Shown here one piece after another: positions 1-10,510 of a stretch of 64,000 nucleotides of DNA. The first letter of the stretch is position 1. Every line of letters starts with the position of its first letter. The DNA lies in assembly GCF_011045125.1 (NCBI RefSeq), contig NZ_JAAKZF010000007.1, positions 62,001-126,000 on the forward strand. The letters run 5' to 3'. The notes below the pieces were generated by a model. The model was given only the letters and a program-made list of their open reading frames with translations, ran no database searches and had not been told where the DNA came from. The stretch comes from Allomesorhizobium camelthorni. Lineage in GTDB: Bacteria; Pseudomonadota; Alphaproteobacteria; Rhizobiales; Rhizobiaceae. The translations under genes were made by a program, and so were the position numbers.

Positions 1-147
1 GGTCCAGTTGCCCGAGGCGTCCGCGGAATAGAATGGCGGATAGGCTTCCGGCGAAAAGCCCACCTTGACCGGTTCGGCGCTAGCGGCGGCGAGGCCCGCT
101 ATTCCAAAAGCCAGCGCCAGCGCGGCGGTTTTCAGTATGTTCTTCAT
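1..147 (-). CDS. Periplasmic substrate-binding protein of an amino acid ABC transporter (N-terminal part only)
   Basis: Only the first 49 codons are inside the window; the rest lies beyond base 1. The protein starts MKNILKTAALALAF, a typical Sec signal peptide with an AAASA cleavage region near residue 24. The mature start (EPVKVGFSPEAYPPF) matches the opening strand of family-3 solute-binding proteins for polar or basic amino acids. The ATP-binding subunit gene lies just upstream on the same strand, 54 bases away, so the two are probably co-transcribed as one uptake system. The ligand cannot be read from this fragment; arginine or a related guanidino compound is inferred from the divergent DDAH-like and AruI-like genes. 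Confidence 0.8.
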   Translation of the reverse strand, partial: MKNILKTAALALAFGIAGLAAASAEPVKVGFSPEAYPPFYSADASGNWT

Positions 148-201
148 GTCACGCACTCCCATTTTGTTTTTGGTTGATATGTTCCCACTATTCGCCCGCA
201 A

Positions 202-1014
202 TCAGTGGATGTTGCGGATGAATTGTTTCAGCTTTTCGGACTTTGGATCGCCGAAAATCTGCTCCGGCGGCCCTTCCTCCTCGACCAGCCCGTTATAGAG
301 ATAGATGACATGGCTCGCGACCTGGCGTGCGAACTTCATCTCGTGCGTCACCAGCACCATGGTGCGGCCTTCCCGCGCCAGATCGGCGATCACCTTCAGC
401 ACCTCGCCAACCAGTTCGGGGTCGAGCGCGGAAGTCGGCTCATCGAAAAGCATGACGCGCGGCTGGACCGCGAGCGCCCGGGCGATAGCCCCGCGCTGTT
501 GCTGGCCACCCGACAGAAAGGCCGGATAGACGTCGCGCTTTTCCGAGAGCCCCACCCGCTCCAGCAGCTTTTCCGCGCCGGCGATGGCCTCGTCGCGTTT
601 GACGCCGAGCACATGCACCGGCACCTCGATGACGTTTTCGATCAGCGTCATGTGGCTCCAGAGATTGAAGCTCTGGAAGACCATGCCGAGCCTGGAGCGG
701 ATGCGCTCTATCTGGCGGCGATCCGCCGGTACGCTGCCGCCGTGGTGGTCCGGTTTCAGCCGGATCTCCTCGCCATTGACACGGATGAGGCCGCTGGTGG
801 GATTTTCCAGGCAGTTGATGCAGCGCAGCAGCGTCGACTTGCCCGAGCCGCTGCCGCCGATGATCGCCACGACCTCGCCGTCGCGCGCCGACATCGAGAC
901 GCCTTTCAGGACATGCAGCTGGCCGAACTTCTTGTGCAGGTTCTCGACGTGAATGGCCTCGGCCGCCTCATTGGCCGCGCCTGCCGAAAGCGCCTCTGCA
1001 CCGGCGTTGCTCAT
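202..1014 (-). CDS. Amino acid ABC transporter ATP-binding protein (HisP/OccP type)
   Basis: This 270-residue ATPase energises import of a polar or basic amino acid across the inner membrane. Visible motifs are Walker A GGSGSGKST (about 53-61), the Q-loop in MVFQSFNLW, signature LSGGQQQR (167-174), Walker B VMLFDEPTSALD (from 187) and the switch histidine in LVTHEM (224). The order and spacing match the HisP/GlnQ/OccP family. The frame stays open to an ATG at 1071, but the ATG at 1014 has an AGGG ribosome-binding site about nine bases upstream and gives a normal family length, so it is preferred. It precedes the binding-protein gene on the same strand and is divergent from ddaH. Confidence 0.9.
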   Translation of the reverse strand: MSNAGAEALSAGAANEAAEAIHVENLHKKFGQLHVLKGVSMSARDGEVVAIIGGSGSGKSTLLRCINCLENPTSGLIRVNGEEIRLKPDHHGGSVPADRRQIERIRSRLGMVFQSFNLWSHMTLIENVIEVPVHVLGVKRDEAIAGAEKLLERVGLSEKRDVYPAFLSGGQQQRGAIARALAVQPRVMLFDEPTSALDPELVGEVLKVIADLAREGRTMVLVTHEMKFARQVASHVIYLYNGLVEEEGPPEQIFGDPKSEKLKQFIRNIH

Positions 1015-1204
1015 GCCGTATTGCCCTTGCGGCGATTTCGATTCCGGTGGAATCCCGTACCCATTACCCAAGTCACAAACTCACGTCCCTGCGACAGGAT
1101 GGACCCGGCGGCTTGCCTCCGTCAACCCGCCTACCGTGGCCCTTGCCGGGCGGTCGCGCAAAATGTTTAGTGGCTTCATGTTGTTGGCAAACCGGGAGGA
1201 CGAT

Positions 1205-2092
1205 TTGAACCTGCAGACCGGAAAAATGTTCGGATCGCAATCGATGGCGGCGCCGCTGAAGCGGGTGCTGATGCGCCGCGCCGGCAGCGCGATGAACGGC
1301 GCGGACCGGGAAACCTGGCATTACGGACCGGGCTTCGATGCTGAACACGCGGCGAAACAGCACCAGGCGCTGGCCGATCTCGTCGCTGCGTCCGGCGCTT
1401 CGATCGAATGGCTCGACGATAGCCAGGATGGACTGGCCGACTCGGTGTTTACCCACGATCCGTCGCTGATGACGGATCATGGCGCGATCATCCTTTCCAT
1501 GGGCAAGGCGCTGCGGCGCACCGAACCTTCGCTGCACGAGGCCGCCTACAGGCGCATGGGCGTGCCGATCCTCGGCAGGGTCGAAGATCCGGGGACCGTA
1601 GAGGGTGGCGACTGCGTTTGGGTCGACGCCAAGACGCTCGCCATCGGCCGCGGCGTGCGCACAAACCAAGACGGCATCCAGCAGGTCGCAAATTTGCTGT
1701 CGCCGCTCGGCGTCGAGGTATACGGCTACGACCTGCCGCTCTGGCATGGCGAGGAGGCCTGCCTTCACCTGATGTCGGTGATCAGCCCGCTGGCCGACGA
1801 TCTCGCGCTGGTCTATGCGCCGCTTCTGCCCGCCGCGTTCTACCAGATGCTCAAGACGCGCGGCATCGAGCTGGTTGAGGGCGACGCCGAGGAGTTCCAC
1901 CTCTCCCACGGCCTCAGCCTCAACGTGCTGCCGACTGCGCCGCGCCAGGTCATCGCCGTCGCGGGCTTTCCCAAAACCAGGGCAGCCATGGAGGCGGCCG
2001 GCTGCGCGGTCGAGACTTTCGAGGCGGACGCGCTGTGCATCGCCTGCGAGGGCGGGCCGACCTGCCTGACACGCCCGGTGCTGCGGCGGTGA
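1205..2092 (+). CDS. ddaH: Dimethylarginine dimethylaminohydrolase-like guanidino-group hydrolase
   Basis: A member of the arginine deiminase/amidinotransferase superfamily, which hydrolyses guanidino groups; DDAH converts methylated arginine to citrulline. With the start used here the protein has 295 residues. The expected catalytic set is visible: EGGD at about 133-136, a histidine in HLMSV (188) and the nucleophilic cysteine in GGPTCLTRP (287). A TTG at 1205 is preceded by GGGAGG five bases upstream, the best ribosome-binding site in the area; ATG codons at 1163 and 1226 are alternatives. The stop overlaps the GTG of the next gene by four bases, implying coupled translation. The substrate could be methylarginine, arginine or another guanidino acid; the family is secure, the substrate is not. 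Confidence 0.82.
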   Translation: MNLQTGKMFGSQSMAAPLKRVLMRRAGSAMNGADRETWHYGPGFDAEHAAKQHQALADLVAASGASIEWLDDSQDGLADSVFTHDPSLMTDHGAIILSMGKALRRTEPSLHEAAYRRMGVPILGRVEDPGTVEGGDCVWVDAKTLAIGRGVRTNQDGIQQVANLLSPLGVEVYGYDLPLWHGEEACLHLMSVISPLADDLALVYAPLLPAAFYQMLKTRGIELVEGDAEEFHLSHGLSLNVLPTAPRQVIAVAGFPKTRAAMEAAGCAVETFEADALCIACEGGPTCLTRPVLRR

Positions 2093-3681
2093 GCAACGAG
2101 AAAACCGTCGGCGAGGCGCTGATCTCGCTGCTCGAGGCGCACGGCGTCGACACCGTGTTCGGCATTCCCGGCGTCCATACGGTCGAGCTCTACCGCGGCC
2201 TTGCGCGCTCGAAGATACGCCACGTCACGCCGCGTCACGAGCAGGGCGCGGGCTTCATGGCCGACGGCTACGCCCGCGTTTCGGGACGTCCGGGCGTCGC
2301 GTTCGTGATCACCGGTCCCGGCCTGACCAACACAATCACAGCCATGGGCCAGGCGCGCGCCGATTCCGTCCCGATGCTGGTCATATCCGGCGTCAACGCC
2401 ACCGGCACCCTCGGCAAGGGGCTCGGTTATCTCCACGAATTGCCGGACCAGCGCGGCATGATGGAGAAGGTGGCGCTGTTCTCGCACCGTATCGAGCAGG
2501 CGTCCGAGTTGCCTGAAATTCTGGCGCGCGCCTTCACGCTTTTTGCAACCGCGCGGCCCGGTCCGGTGCATATCGAGATACCGACCGATGTGATGGGCAA
2601 GCCCGCCGGCGAACTGGCGATGCTTCCAGGCAACGTTGTGCCCCCAGCGCCTGACAAAGCCGCAATTGCCGAGGCGGCGAGGCTGGCACTTGCGGCCGAA
2701 AACCCGCTGATCCTTGCCGGCGGCGGCGCCAAACGGGCCGGAGCCGAACTGGCGAGACTTGCCGAGCGCCTCGACGCGCCCGTCGTCACCACGGCCAATG
2801 CCCGTGGGCTGCTCCATCGCCATCCGCTCGGCGTTCACGCCAGCCCGAGCCTTCAGGCCGTCCGTGCGCTGATGGCGGAATCGGATCTTGTCATCGCCGC
2901 CGGAACGGAATTCGGACCGACTGACTACGACATGTATGCCGATGGCGGCTTCGTGCTGCCGGCCCTACTGATCCGAATCGACGTCGGGGCAGATCAACTC
3001 ATGCGCCATCCCGCAATCATTGGCATCCAGGCGGATTGTGCGACAGCGCTCGAAGCGCTTGCTGCCGCAATGGCCGGGTCAAAAACCGCCGGCAGAACCC
3101 GGTCAGGCGGCGCTGCCCGCGCCAAGCAAGCAAGAGACGCCGCCCTCGCCGAGATAGGCCCAGCCATGCGCGAGCAAGTCTCGGTGGTCGAGATGATCCG
3201 CGACACGCTGCCCGGCTCCATCATCGTCGGGGATTCAACGCAGCCCGTCTATGCCGCCAATCTCTATTACGACCACGACCGGCCGGGCGGCTGGTTCAAC
3301 GCAGCAACCGGCTTCGGCGCGCTGGGCTACGGGCCGCCGGCGGCGATTGGAGCGGCGCTCGCCGAACCGAAAGCGCCGGTGGTCTGCCTGACCGGCGATG
3401 GCGGCTTCCAGTTCACATTACCTGAATTGGGCGCGGCGCTGGACGCGGGAGCCCCGGTCATTTTCGTGGTCTGGAACAATCGCGGCTATCGCGAGATCGA
3501 AACCTCGATGCGCGATGTCGGCGTCGAGCCGGTCGGCGTTTCGCCCGCGCCGCCGGATTTCTGCAAGCTCGCCGAAGCCTATGGCGTAGCGGCCGAGCGG
3601 GTTGCAAATGTCTCCGATCTCCCGGCGGCGCTCAGGCGGGCCTCGGGCAGAACCTATCTCATCGAGATAGAGGTCGCCTGA
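2089..3681 (+). CDS. Thiamine diphosphate-dependent 2-oxo acid decarboxylase, 5-guanidino-2-oxopentanoate decarboxylase-like
   Basis: A 530-residue enzyme of the acetolactate synthase/pyruvate decarboxylase family. The PYR-domain glutamate that activates the cofactor lies in RHEQGAGFMADGYAR (E51), and the thiamine diphosphate/magnesium motif runs from GDGG (about 436) to the NN in VVWNNRGY (about 463). In alphaproteobacteria, relatives of this type are often annotated as AruI, which decarboxylates the 2-oxo acid from transaminated arginine to 4-guanidinobutanal. The GTG start overlaps the ddaH stop (GTGA), so the two are one operon; together with the divergent amino acid transporter this suggests catabolism of a guanidino compound. 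No ilvN-type small subunit follows, which argues against a biosynthetic acetolactate synthase. Confidence 0.78.
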   Translation: MSNEKTVGEALISLLEAHGVDTVFGIPGVHTVELYRGLARSKIRHVTPRHEQGAGFMADGYARVSGRPGVAFVITGPGLTNTITAMGQARADSVPMLVISGVNATGTLGKGLGYLHELPDQRGMMEKVALFSHRIEQASELPEILARAFTLFATARPGPVHIEIPTDVMGKPAGELAMLPGNVVPPAPDKAAIAEAARLALAAENPLILAGGGAKRAGAELARLAERLDAPVVTTANARGLLHRHPLGVHASPSLQAVRALMAESDLVIAAGTEFGPTDYDMYADGGFVLPALLIRIDVGADQLMRHPAIIGIQADCATALEALAAAMAGSKTAGRTRSGGAARAKQARDAALAEIGPAMREQVSVVEMIRDTLPGSIIVGDSTQPVYAANLYYDHDRPGGWFNAATGFGALGYGPPAAIGAALAEPKAPVVCLTGDGGFQFTLPELGAALDAGAPVIFVVWNNRGYREIETSMRDVGVEPVGVSPAPPDFCKLAEAYGVAAERVANVSDLPAALRRASGRTYLIEIEVA

Positions 3682-3756
3682 TCGCTCACGGCCGAGCCTG
3701 GAACGATCAGGAGATATTCGGCAGAAGGCTGCGGTGGCCCGGGCGCTGATATATTT

Positions 3757-3777
3757 CGGCGAGCTTCGAGCTCGCCG
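3757..3777 (+). terminator. GC-rich stem-loop downstream of the decarboxylase gene
   Basis: CGGCGAGC and GCTCGCCG form a perfect 8-bp stem around a TTCGA loop, about 75 bases after the decarboxylase stop. There is no U-run after it, so it is a weak terminator candidate at best and may only protect the 3' end. Confidence 0.35.
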
Positions 3778-3873
3778 GTGCAAAGGCCGTGAAGACAAAT
3801 GCGAGCCCAATTCCGGAAAACAACGACGCGTAACTGATATGCCCGTGGGCGAGCGCGACCAGCGAAGCTCAAG

Positions 3874-3909
3874 AAAAAGCCCCGCCAGAGCGATCCGGCG
3901 GGGCTTTTC
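3874..3909 (-). terminator. Intrinsic terminator of rpsA
   Basis: AAAAGCCCCGCC pairs with GGCGGGGCTTTT around a 10-base loop. Read on the minus strand it lies 25 bases after the rpsA stop and is followed by TTTTTCTT. T-runs on both sides mean it could also stop transcription arriving from the plus strand. Confidence 0.85.
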
Positions 3910-3933
3910 TACAACTTCGGGAGATAAGGACGA

Positions 3934-5640
3934 TTACTCGTCCTTGCCGCCGCGGTTCTTGAGCGCAGCGCCCAGGATGTCGCCGAGCGACGCGCCGGAA
4001 TCGGTCGAGCCGTACTGGGCGACCGCTTCCTTCTCCTCGGCGATTTCCAGCGCCTTGATCGAGACCTGTATCTTCCGGGTCTTCTTGTCCCAGACGATGA
4101 CGCGCGCATCGACCTTCTGACCGACTGTGAAGCGCTCGGGGCGCTGCTCGTCACGGTCGCGCGACAGATCGTTGCGCTTGATGAAGGTTTCGATGCCGTG
4201 GTCGACGAGCCGGACTTCCAGCCCGCCATCCTTCACGCCGGTGACCTCGCAGGTGACGACCGCGTTCTTGCGCAGGTCGCCCGAGGTCGAAGCCTCGCCG
4301 ACCGCATCGCGCGCCAGCTGCTTGATGCCGAGCGAGATGCGCTCCTTGTCCTGGTCGACGTCGAGTACCTGCGCCTTGACCATGTCGCCGCGATTGTACT
4401 CCTCGATGACCTGCTCGCCCGGACGGTTCCAGTCGAGGTCGGAGAGGTGGACCATGCCGTCCACGTCGCCTTCGAGGCCGATGAACAGGCCGAACTCGGT
4501 CTTGTTCTTGACCTCGCCCTCGACGATCGCGCCGACCGGATGGTTGCGCGCAAACGCTTCCCACGGATTCTCGAGCGTCTGCTTGAGGCCGAGCGAAATG
4601 CGGCGCTTTGCCGGATCGACCTCGAGCACCACCACGTCGACTTCCTGCGTCGTCGACAGGATCTTGCCGGGGTGCACATTCTTCTTCGTCCACGACATTT
4701 CCGAAACGTGGATGAGGCCCTCGATGCCCGGCTCCAGCTCGACGAACGCGCCGTAGTCGGTGATGTTGGTGACGGTGCCCTTGATCTTCTTGCCGATCGG
4801 GAACTTGGTGCCGATCTCGCTCCACGGATCGCTCTCGAGCTGCTTCATGCCGAGCGAGATGCGGTGGGTTTCCTGGTTGATGCGGATGATCTGCACCTTG
4901 ACCGTCTGGCCAATGTTGAGGATCTCGGTCGGATGGTTGACGCGGCGCCACGCCATGTCGGTGACATGCAGCAGGCCGTCGATGCCGCCGAGGTCGACGA
5001 ACGCACCGTAATCGGTGATGTTCTTGACCACGCCTTCGACCACCTGGCCCTCTTCGAGGTTCTGCACGATTTCCGAACGCTGTTCGGCGCGGCTTTCCTC
5101 GAGAACGGTGCGGCGCGAAACGACGATGTTGCCGCGGCGGCGATCCATCTTCAGTATCTCGAAAGGCTGCGGGTTGTGCATCAGGGGCGAAACGTCGCGG
5201 ATCGGACGGATATCGACCTGGCTGCGCGGCAGGAAGGCCACGGCGCCGTCGAGATCGACGGTGAAGCCGCCCTTGACCTGGTTGAAGATGACGCCTTCGA
5301 CGCGCTCACCCTTGGTGAACTTCTCTTCGAGCTTGACCCAGCTTTCTTCGCGGCGGGCCTTGTCGCGCGACAGCATGGCTTCGCCCAGCGCGTTCTCGAT
5401 GCGCTCAACATAGACCTCGACCGTGTCGCCGACCTTGAGCTGGCCGTCCTTGGCCTTGGCGCCGAATTCCTTCAGCGGCACGCGGCCCTCGACCTTGAGG
5501 CCGACATCGATGATGGCCATGTCCTTTTCAATCGCGGTGATGATGCCGCGGACGACCTGACCTTCGCCGGAATGGCCGTCGGAAAAGGATTCTTCGAGCA
5601 TGCTCGCGAAATCATCGCGAGAGGGGTTTGCAGTTGACAT
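3934..5640 (-). CDS. rpsA: 30S ribosomal protein S1
   Basis: This 568-residue protein has the normal length for alphaproteobacterial S1 and consists of six OB-fold S1 repeats, recognisable from recurring blocks such as [20 protein letters not shown] and [21 protein letters not shown]-like segments, each followed by ISLGMKQLE or ISLGLKQT. S1 binds mRNA upstream of the start codon and helps the 30S subunit initiate, especially on weak ribosome-binding sites. The N-terminal region carries the ribosome-docking domain ([21 protein letters not shown]). It follows cmk after about 200 bases on the same strand, the common cmk-rpsA order, and ends at a strong terminator. No anomaly was seen. Confidence 0.98.
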   Translation of the reverse strand: MSTANPSRDDFASMLEESFSDGHSGEGQVVRGIITAIEKDMAIIDVGLKVEGRVPLKEFGAKAKDGQLKVGDTVEVYVERIENALGEAMLSRDKARREESWVKLEEKFTKGERVEGVIFNQVKGGFTVDLDGAVAFLPRSQVDIRPIRDVSPLMHNPQPFEILKMDRRRGNIVVSRRTVLEESRAEQRSEIVQNLEEGQVVEGVVKNITDYGAFVDLGGIDGLLHVTDMAWRRVNHPTEILNIGQTVKVQIIRINQETHRISLGMKQLESDPWSEIGTKFPIGKKIKGTVTNITDYGAFVELEPGIEGLIHVSEMSWTKKNVHPGKILSTTQEVDVVVLEVDPAKRRISLGLKQTLENPWEAFARNHPVGAIVEGEVKNKTEFGLFIGLEGDVDGMVHLSDLDWNRPGEQVIEEYNRGDMVKAQVLDVDQDKERISLGIKQLARDAVGEASTSGDLRKNAVVTCEVTGVKDGGLEVRLVDHGIETFIKRNDLSRDRDEQRPERFTVGQKVDARVIVWDKKTRKIQVSIKALEIAEEKEAVAQYGSTDSGASLGDILGAALKNRGGKDE

Positions 5641-5841
5641 ATTTTCTCCTGGAACGCTCCAGCATTGTCGCTGGAGCCGGCGCCGTTGTTTGCGTTGCGT
5701 TTAGCTTGCCCGTATTCCGGACCAAAAGGCCCTGGTGCCGCTTTCGCGGCGATTTCCGGCGCATGAGAATGCAGGCATGCTGGTGCTTGGTCCAAATCCA
5801 GTGCGGCAGTTCCCCTCAGGGAAAACGCGACCGGCCGGATT

Positions 5842-6492
5842 TCAGGCCTTGTCTCTTTTGGCCAAGGCATCGTCCACGATGGCTTTGGCTGCCAGAAACG
5901 CGGCTTCTATAGACATTTCCGACGTGTCGAGCAAGTGCGCGTCGGCGGCGGGCTTGAGCGGCGAGTCGGCGCGGCCCATGTCGCGCTCGTCGCGATGCAC
6001 GATGTCGGCCAGGATCTCAGCGAAATCCGCCCTGCCGCCGCGCGATTCGATGTCACGCAGCCGCCGTTCCGCACGCACTTCCGCGCTCGCCGTGACGTAG
6101 AGCTTCACATCGGCATCGGGGCAGACGACGGTTCCTATGTCGCGTCCGTCAAGCACCGCGCCGGCCGGATTTCGGGCGAAGGCCCGCTGCTTTTCGACCA
6201 ATATCCGGCGCAGTTCAGGAATGACCGCCACGCGCGAGGCTGCCTCGCCGACCTCATGCGCGGAGAGCGCATGCTTGTCCAGACTGGCGAGATCGACCTG
6301 CCTTGCAGCTTCGATGGCGTGCGCCTCGTCGTCCAGCGGCCAGCCATTCCGGATCAGCATATGCGCCACCGCCCGGTAGGTCAGGCCGGTGTCGAGATGC
6401 GGCAGGTGGTAATAATCCGCCAACCGCCGGGCGAGCGTACCCTTGCCGGAGGCGGCGGGACCGTCGATGGCTATGGTAAGTGGGGTCTGCAA
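5842..6492 (-). CDS. cmk: Cytidylate kinase
   Basis: A 216-residue (d)CMP kinase that transfers phosphate from ATP to CMP or dCMP. The P-loop GPAASGKGT is at residues 11-19, followed by [29 protein letters not shown] for nucleoside monophosphate binding, and the LID-region arginines in RAERRLRD. Length and motifs match the family. In most relatives aroA, cmk and rpsA are consecutive; here aroA and cmk are separated by about 1.9 kb containing a PIN/DUF433 pair, a fragment of aroA and a paiB-like gene, so cmk may now depend on a local promoter or on read-through. Confidence 0.97.
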   Translation of the reverse strand: MQTPLTIAIDGPAASGKGTLARRLADYYHLPHLDTGLTYRAVAHMLIRNGWPLDDEAHAIEAARQVDLASLDKHALSAHEVGEAASRVAVIPELRRILVEKQRAFARNPAGAVLDGRDIGTVVCPDADVKLYVTASAEVRAERRLRDIESRGGRADFAEILADIVHRDERDMGRADSPLKPAADAHLLDTSEMSIEAAFLAAKAIVDDALAKRDKA

Positions 6493-6513
6493 CGAGGCTA
6501 AACTCTACTCTGG

Positions 6514-6933
6514 TTAGAAAAGCAACTGCCGAAGTTTGGTGTTTTTTCCTATCGGGATTTCGTGCATGGAGGGCGCGGCCAAAAGTTCTGTCACTTGTAA
6601 AATCTCAGGCCATTTCCAAACCAGCGTCGCGGCCACCTGATGCATCGGAGTCTTCTGATATGCTGGAGCGAGAATAAAGCCATGCAAGCCGGCAGATCGA
6701 AGCGCCGCGCGCTCCGCCGCGTTCTTGAGAATTCTCCCATCGCCAGATATGAAAATCCAACCCTCAGGGCTTTTGCGTAGATGGTTTATCCAATCAATAT
6801 CGGCAGAATGCCGCCCTTTTGGCAGACCTTTGACATCCTTGATATGACTAGCTGCATGGCCCGAAAGGCTGATGAAGCCGTGGAGCGTTGAAGCCCACAC
6901 CGGAGCCGTGCAGTTGTCAAACAGCACTCTCAC
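6514..6933 (-). CDS. PIN-like domain protein, probable VapC45-type toxin
   Basis: A 139-residue protein starting from GTG. It opens RVLFDNCTAP, in which an early aspartate follows a hydrophobic strand as in PIN ribonucleases, and continues to GWIFISGDGRIL, a second strand ending in an acidic residue. This resembles the PIN-like (VapC45) family, usually small RNases of toxin-antitoxin pairs. The start overlaps the stop of the upstream DUF433-type gene by four bases (GTGA), the usual arrangement for an antitoxin-toxin pair. Base composition is visibly lower in GC than neighbouring core genes, consistent with recent acquisition. Assignment rests on pattern recognition, and catalytic activity is inferred. 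Confidence 0.65.
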   Translation of the reverse strand: MRVLFDNCTAPVWASTLHGFISLSGHAASHIKDVKGLPKGRHSADIDWINHLRKSPEGWIFISGDGRILKNAAERAALRSAGLHGFILAPAYQKTPMHQVAATLVWKWPEILQVTELLAAPSMHEIPIGKNTKLRQLLF

Positions 6934-7652
6934 GCAGCTAGCCGTTGCCCGACCTGTTCTTCAAATTCGATCGATCTGACGACCGATGCTTCTGATACTT
7001 CATAAGCATGGGCCGCACCCTTGACACCTTCTATACGCGCGGCCGCTGCAAGAATAGCAGTAGGAACACTGGAGGATGAGTCAATTGGTTGGCCGAAAGC
7101 CCTGGCGGGATCGACTACGATCTGGCCTTGCCGACCTCTCGGCCACCACAACATGGGTTGTCCGTCATCGTCAAAATCTACGGTTCTTAGAATAGGATCA
7201 ATTATTCCTTTGAATTCATACTGACGTCTAAACAGGTTGAGCAATTTTTCCCGCTGTTCGCCCGTCTCATCCGTTTCTATCACCTGCAGGAATATCTCTC
7301 TTCCATCTGTCCGGAACCGATTAGTGGACAACGGGTGATCCTGTCCTATTATTTCCTGCGCTAGCTCGATGGCAGCGCGCACTCTAATTGCCGAAAGTCC
7401 AGCTTTAATAAACGCATTAGCAACGCGAACCTCCATGAGGTCGCGGAATCCCAGAAAAATGCGCTCGTCGCCAAGTTCGATTTCTGGCTTCCAAAGCGGA
7501 GCATATTGTTTGTTGCCAATGTTATGGCCGCGCATCCACCTTACAATTTTAGGCGGCGGCACTTGCAAGAGCCGGCCAGCTTCCGCTGGGGTGTAGAGGC
7601 CAACGCCGATCAGCGCATCCATGCTGTTGCTCCTGGTTACCGCAATCATCAT
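6930..7652 (-). CDS. DUF433-type antitoxin with N-terminal MerR-like helix-turn-helix (VapB45-like)
   Basis: A 240-residue protein. Residues about 18-45 (GLYTPAEAGRLLQVPPPKIV, then RWMRG) look like a MerR-type helix-turn-helix. The C-terminal segment PTAILAAAARIEGVKGAAHA with EVSEASVVRSIEFE is the second helix-turn-helix-like unit typical of DUF433 proteins. DUF433 proteins commonly act as antitoxins for PIN-like toxins, and the partner gene overlaps the stop by four bases. Start ATG at 7652 is used; ATG at 7622 (MDALIGVGLYTP) is an alternative and would match the family's usual N-terminus. AT-richer codon use and placement inside the aroA-cmk-rpsA block point to acquisition. Confidence 0.68.
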   Translation of the reverse strand: MMIAVTRSNSMDALIGVGLYTPAEAGRLLQVPPPKIVRWMRGHNIGNKQYAPLWKPEIELGDERIFLGFRDLMEVRVANAFIKAGLSAIRVRAAIELAQEIIGQDHPLSTNRFRTDGREIFLQVIETDETGEQREKLLNLFRRQYEFKGIIDPILRTVDFDDDGQPMLWWPRGRQGQIVVDPARAFGQPIDSSSSVPTAILAAAARIEGVKGAAHAYEVSEASVVRSIEFEEQVGQRLAA

Positions 7653-7720
7653 GAGTCAGTGTTCGCTCATTCTGTCAATTGGCCAAGGCAATCATTTGAA
7701 CTCCGCGCCGAGCCCGACCC

Positions 7721-7779
7721 TCAGCCCCTGAACTCCGGCAAGCTGGTCGCGATCATGGTGCCGTCAGCGGTGACACCAT
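7721..7779 (-). pseudogene. Fragment: duplicated 3' end of aroA
   Basis: On the minus strand this stretch reads VTADGTMIATSLPEFRG followed by TGA, closely matching the C-terminal [18 protein letters not shown] of the intact aroA at 8425-9765. DNA similarity covers 7724-7779 against 8458-8516, with one codon missing. It begins immediately after the paiB-like stop codon, so paiB lies between the complete aroA and this spare tail. It has no start or ribosome-binding site and cannot be functional alone. Confidence 0.75.
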
Positions 7780-8423
7780 CATAGATCGTCACCATAGCGC
7801 CGCACGAGGTCGGCCATTCCCGGATTGGCGTGAACCTCAGTGGCAGCGCCCAGCCCCTCGATGACCTCGGCAATGTCCGCCTTAGGCCGGTTCTGGCTGA
7901 CCTTCCATTTGCCTTCGATCTCGGTGATCGCGATCTCCACGCCGATGATGCCCTTGAGCTGGGCCCCAACGAACGCATCCGGCGCATCGCCGACCGACCA
8001 GGGCGTAGGACGGAGACCTTCGTGCTCGCCGGTCAGCGCCTCGATCTGGGTGCGCAGCCACCCGGTGTCGTCGATGACCTTCGCGGTACCGCGCACCTGG
8101 ACGATGGCGTAGTTCCAGGTCGGCACGACCTTGCCGGTCTCGCGCTTGGTCGCGTACCAAGAGGGCGTGATGTAGGCGTTGTCGCCCTGGAAGACGACAA
8201 GCACCGGCGCGCCCGCTGCGATTTTCTTCCATTGCCCGTTGGCGCGCGACATGTGGACCTGGAGCACTCCTTTCGGCGAGCCCTCCGCGACCAGATGAAA
8301 AGGCAAGGCATTCGCCGTCGGCCCATCAGGCCCGGCCGATATCAGCAGGCCGAGCGGGTGGGCGCGGATCAACGAATGCTGAACGGTTAGGTCGTCTTCG
8401 CGAAACTGCGGTGGCTGGTACAT
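7779..8423 (-). CDS. FMN-binding PaiB-family protein
   Basis: A 214-residue protein of the PaiB/FMN-binding negative regulator family, split-barrel flavin proteins that include a Bacillus repressor of protease and sporulation genes. Family landmarks are MYQPPQFRE at the N-terminus, PLGLLISAG, HMSRANGQW, AYITPSWYATKRETGKVVPTW-like sequence with VPTWNY, and GEHEGLRPTPW. No separate DNA-binding domain is visible, so a regulatory role is only inferred by family name; FMN-dependent reduction is equally possible. It starts two bases after the aroA stop on the same strand and ends against a partial copy of the aroA 3' end, implying it arrived by recombination within aroA. Confidence 0.85.
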   Translation of the reverse strand: MYQPPQFREDDLTVQHSLIRAHPLGLLISAGPDGPTANALPFHLVAEGSPKGVLQVHMSRANGQWKKIAAGAPVLVVFQGDNAYITPSWYATKRETGKVVPTWNYAIVQVRGTAKVIDDTGWLRTQIEALTGEHEGLRPTPWSVGDAPDAFVGAQLKGIIGVEIAITEIEGKWKVSQNRPKADIAEVIEGLGAATEVHANPGMADLVRRYGDDL

Positions 8424-8424
8424 G

Positions 8425-9906
<1,482 letters not shown>

Positions 9907-9948
9907 TCAGCCGCTAAGGGGACCGACTTTCAAGGACGAGGCTCAGCA

Positions 9949-10332
9949 GTGGCGAAATCCGAACTCGGTACAAAGCGCATCGACCCGGAAACGGGTCGGA
10001 AGTTCTATGATTTGAACAAGGACCCGATCGTCTCCCCCTACACCGGGAAGACCTATCCGCGGTCCTATTTCGATTCCGCAAGCAGCAAGGCCCTCGAAGA
10101 GGAAGAAGAAGTCGAGGAGAAGGAACTCGACACCGAGGAGGAAGGCGCGGAAGTCGTTTCGCTCGAGGAGGCCGATGACGAGGCCAAGACCGCCGACGAT
10201 CTTCCCGAGATCGAGGACGAGGAAGATGTCGACCTCGGCGACGATGACGAAGACGTGTTCCTCGAAGACGAAGAGGAAGACGACGACGACGTTTCCGACA
10301 TTATCGGCGTCGGCGACGACGACGACGTCTGA
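9949..10332 (+). CDS. TIGR02300 / FYDLN acid domain protein
   Basis: A 127-residue protein conserved in alphaproteobacteria, of unknown function. The N-terminal third has the family signature GTKRIDPETGRKFYDLNKDP and TYPRSYF; the rest is almost wholly aspartate and glutamate, ending GDDDDV. The GTG at 9949 is preceded by GAGG seven bases upstream and gives the conserved VAKSELGTKR start; the frame is open further upstream but without family similarity. It is divergent from aroA and lies before tRNA-Ala, a common rhizobial arrangement. It has no membrane segment and no clear enzyme motif. The acidic tail suggests binding to basic proteins, metal or nucleic-acid-binding partners, which is speculation. 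Confidence 0.92.
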   Translation: MAKSELGTKRIDPETGRKFYDLNKDPIVSPYTGKTYPRSYFDSASSKALEEEEEVEEKELDTEEEGAEVVSLEEADDEAKTADDLPEIEDEEDVDLGDDDEDVFLEDEEEDDDDVSDIIGVGDDDDV

Positions 10333-10510
10333 GCCGGGAATGCGGTAGCGCTGGCCGTGATGCCGCGGCGCCGCACAATTCGATCAAAGCCTGATGCAAA
10401 GGCTTGATCTGCGAACGGAGCCGGTTTAGAAGCCGCCTTCGATGACGGCTCGGGCCAGATGCCCGAACCGGAATTCCCGCCGGAAACGGCGCCGGCCTTC
10501 AAGCCGGAAT

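Noticed and set aside
4198-5637. A 479-codon open frame on the plus strand
   Set aside because: Antisense to rpsA; composition is that of a codon-position shadow with no protein-like motifs.
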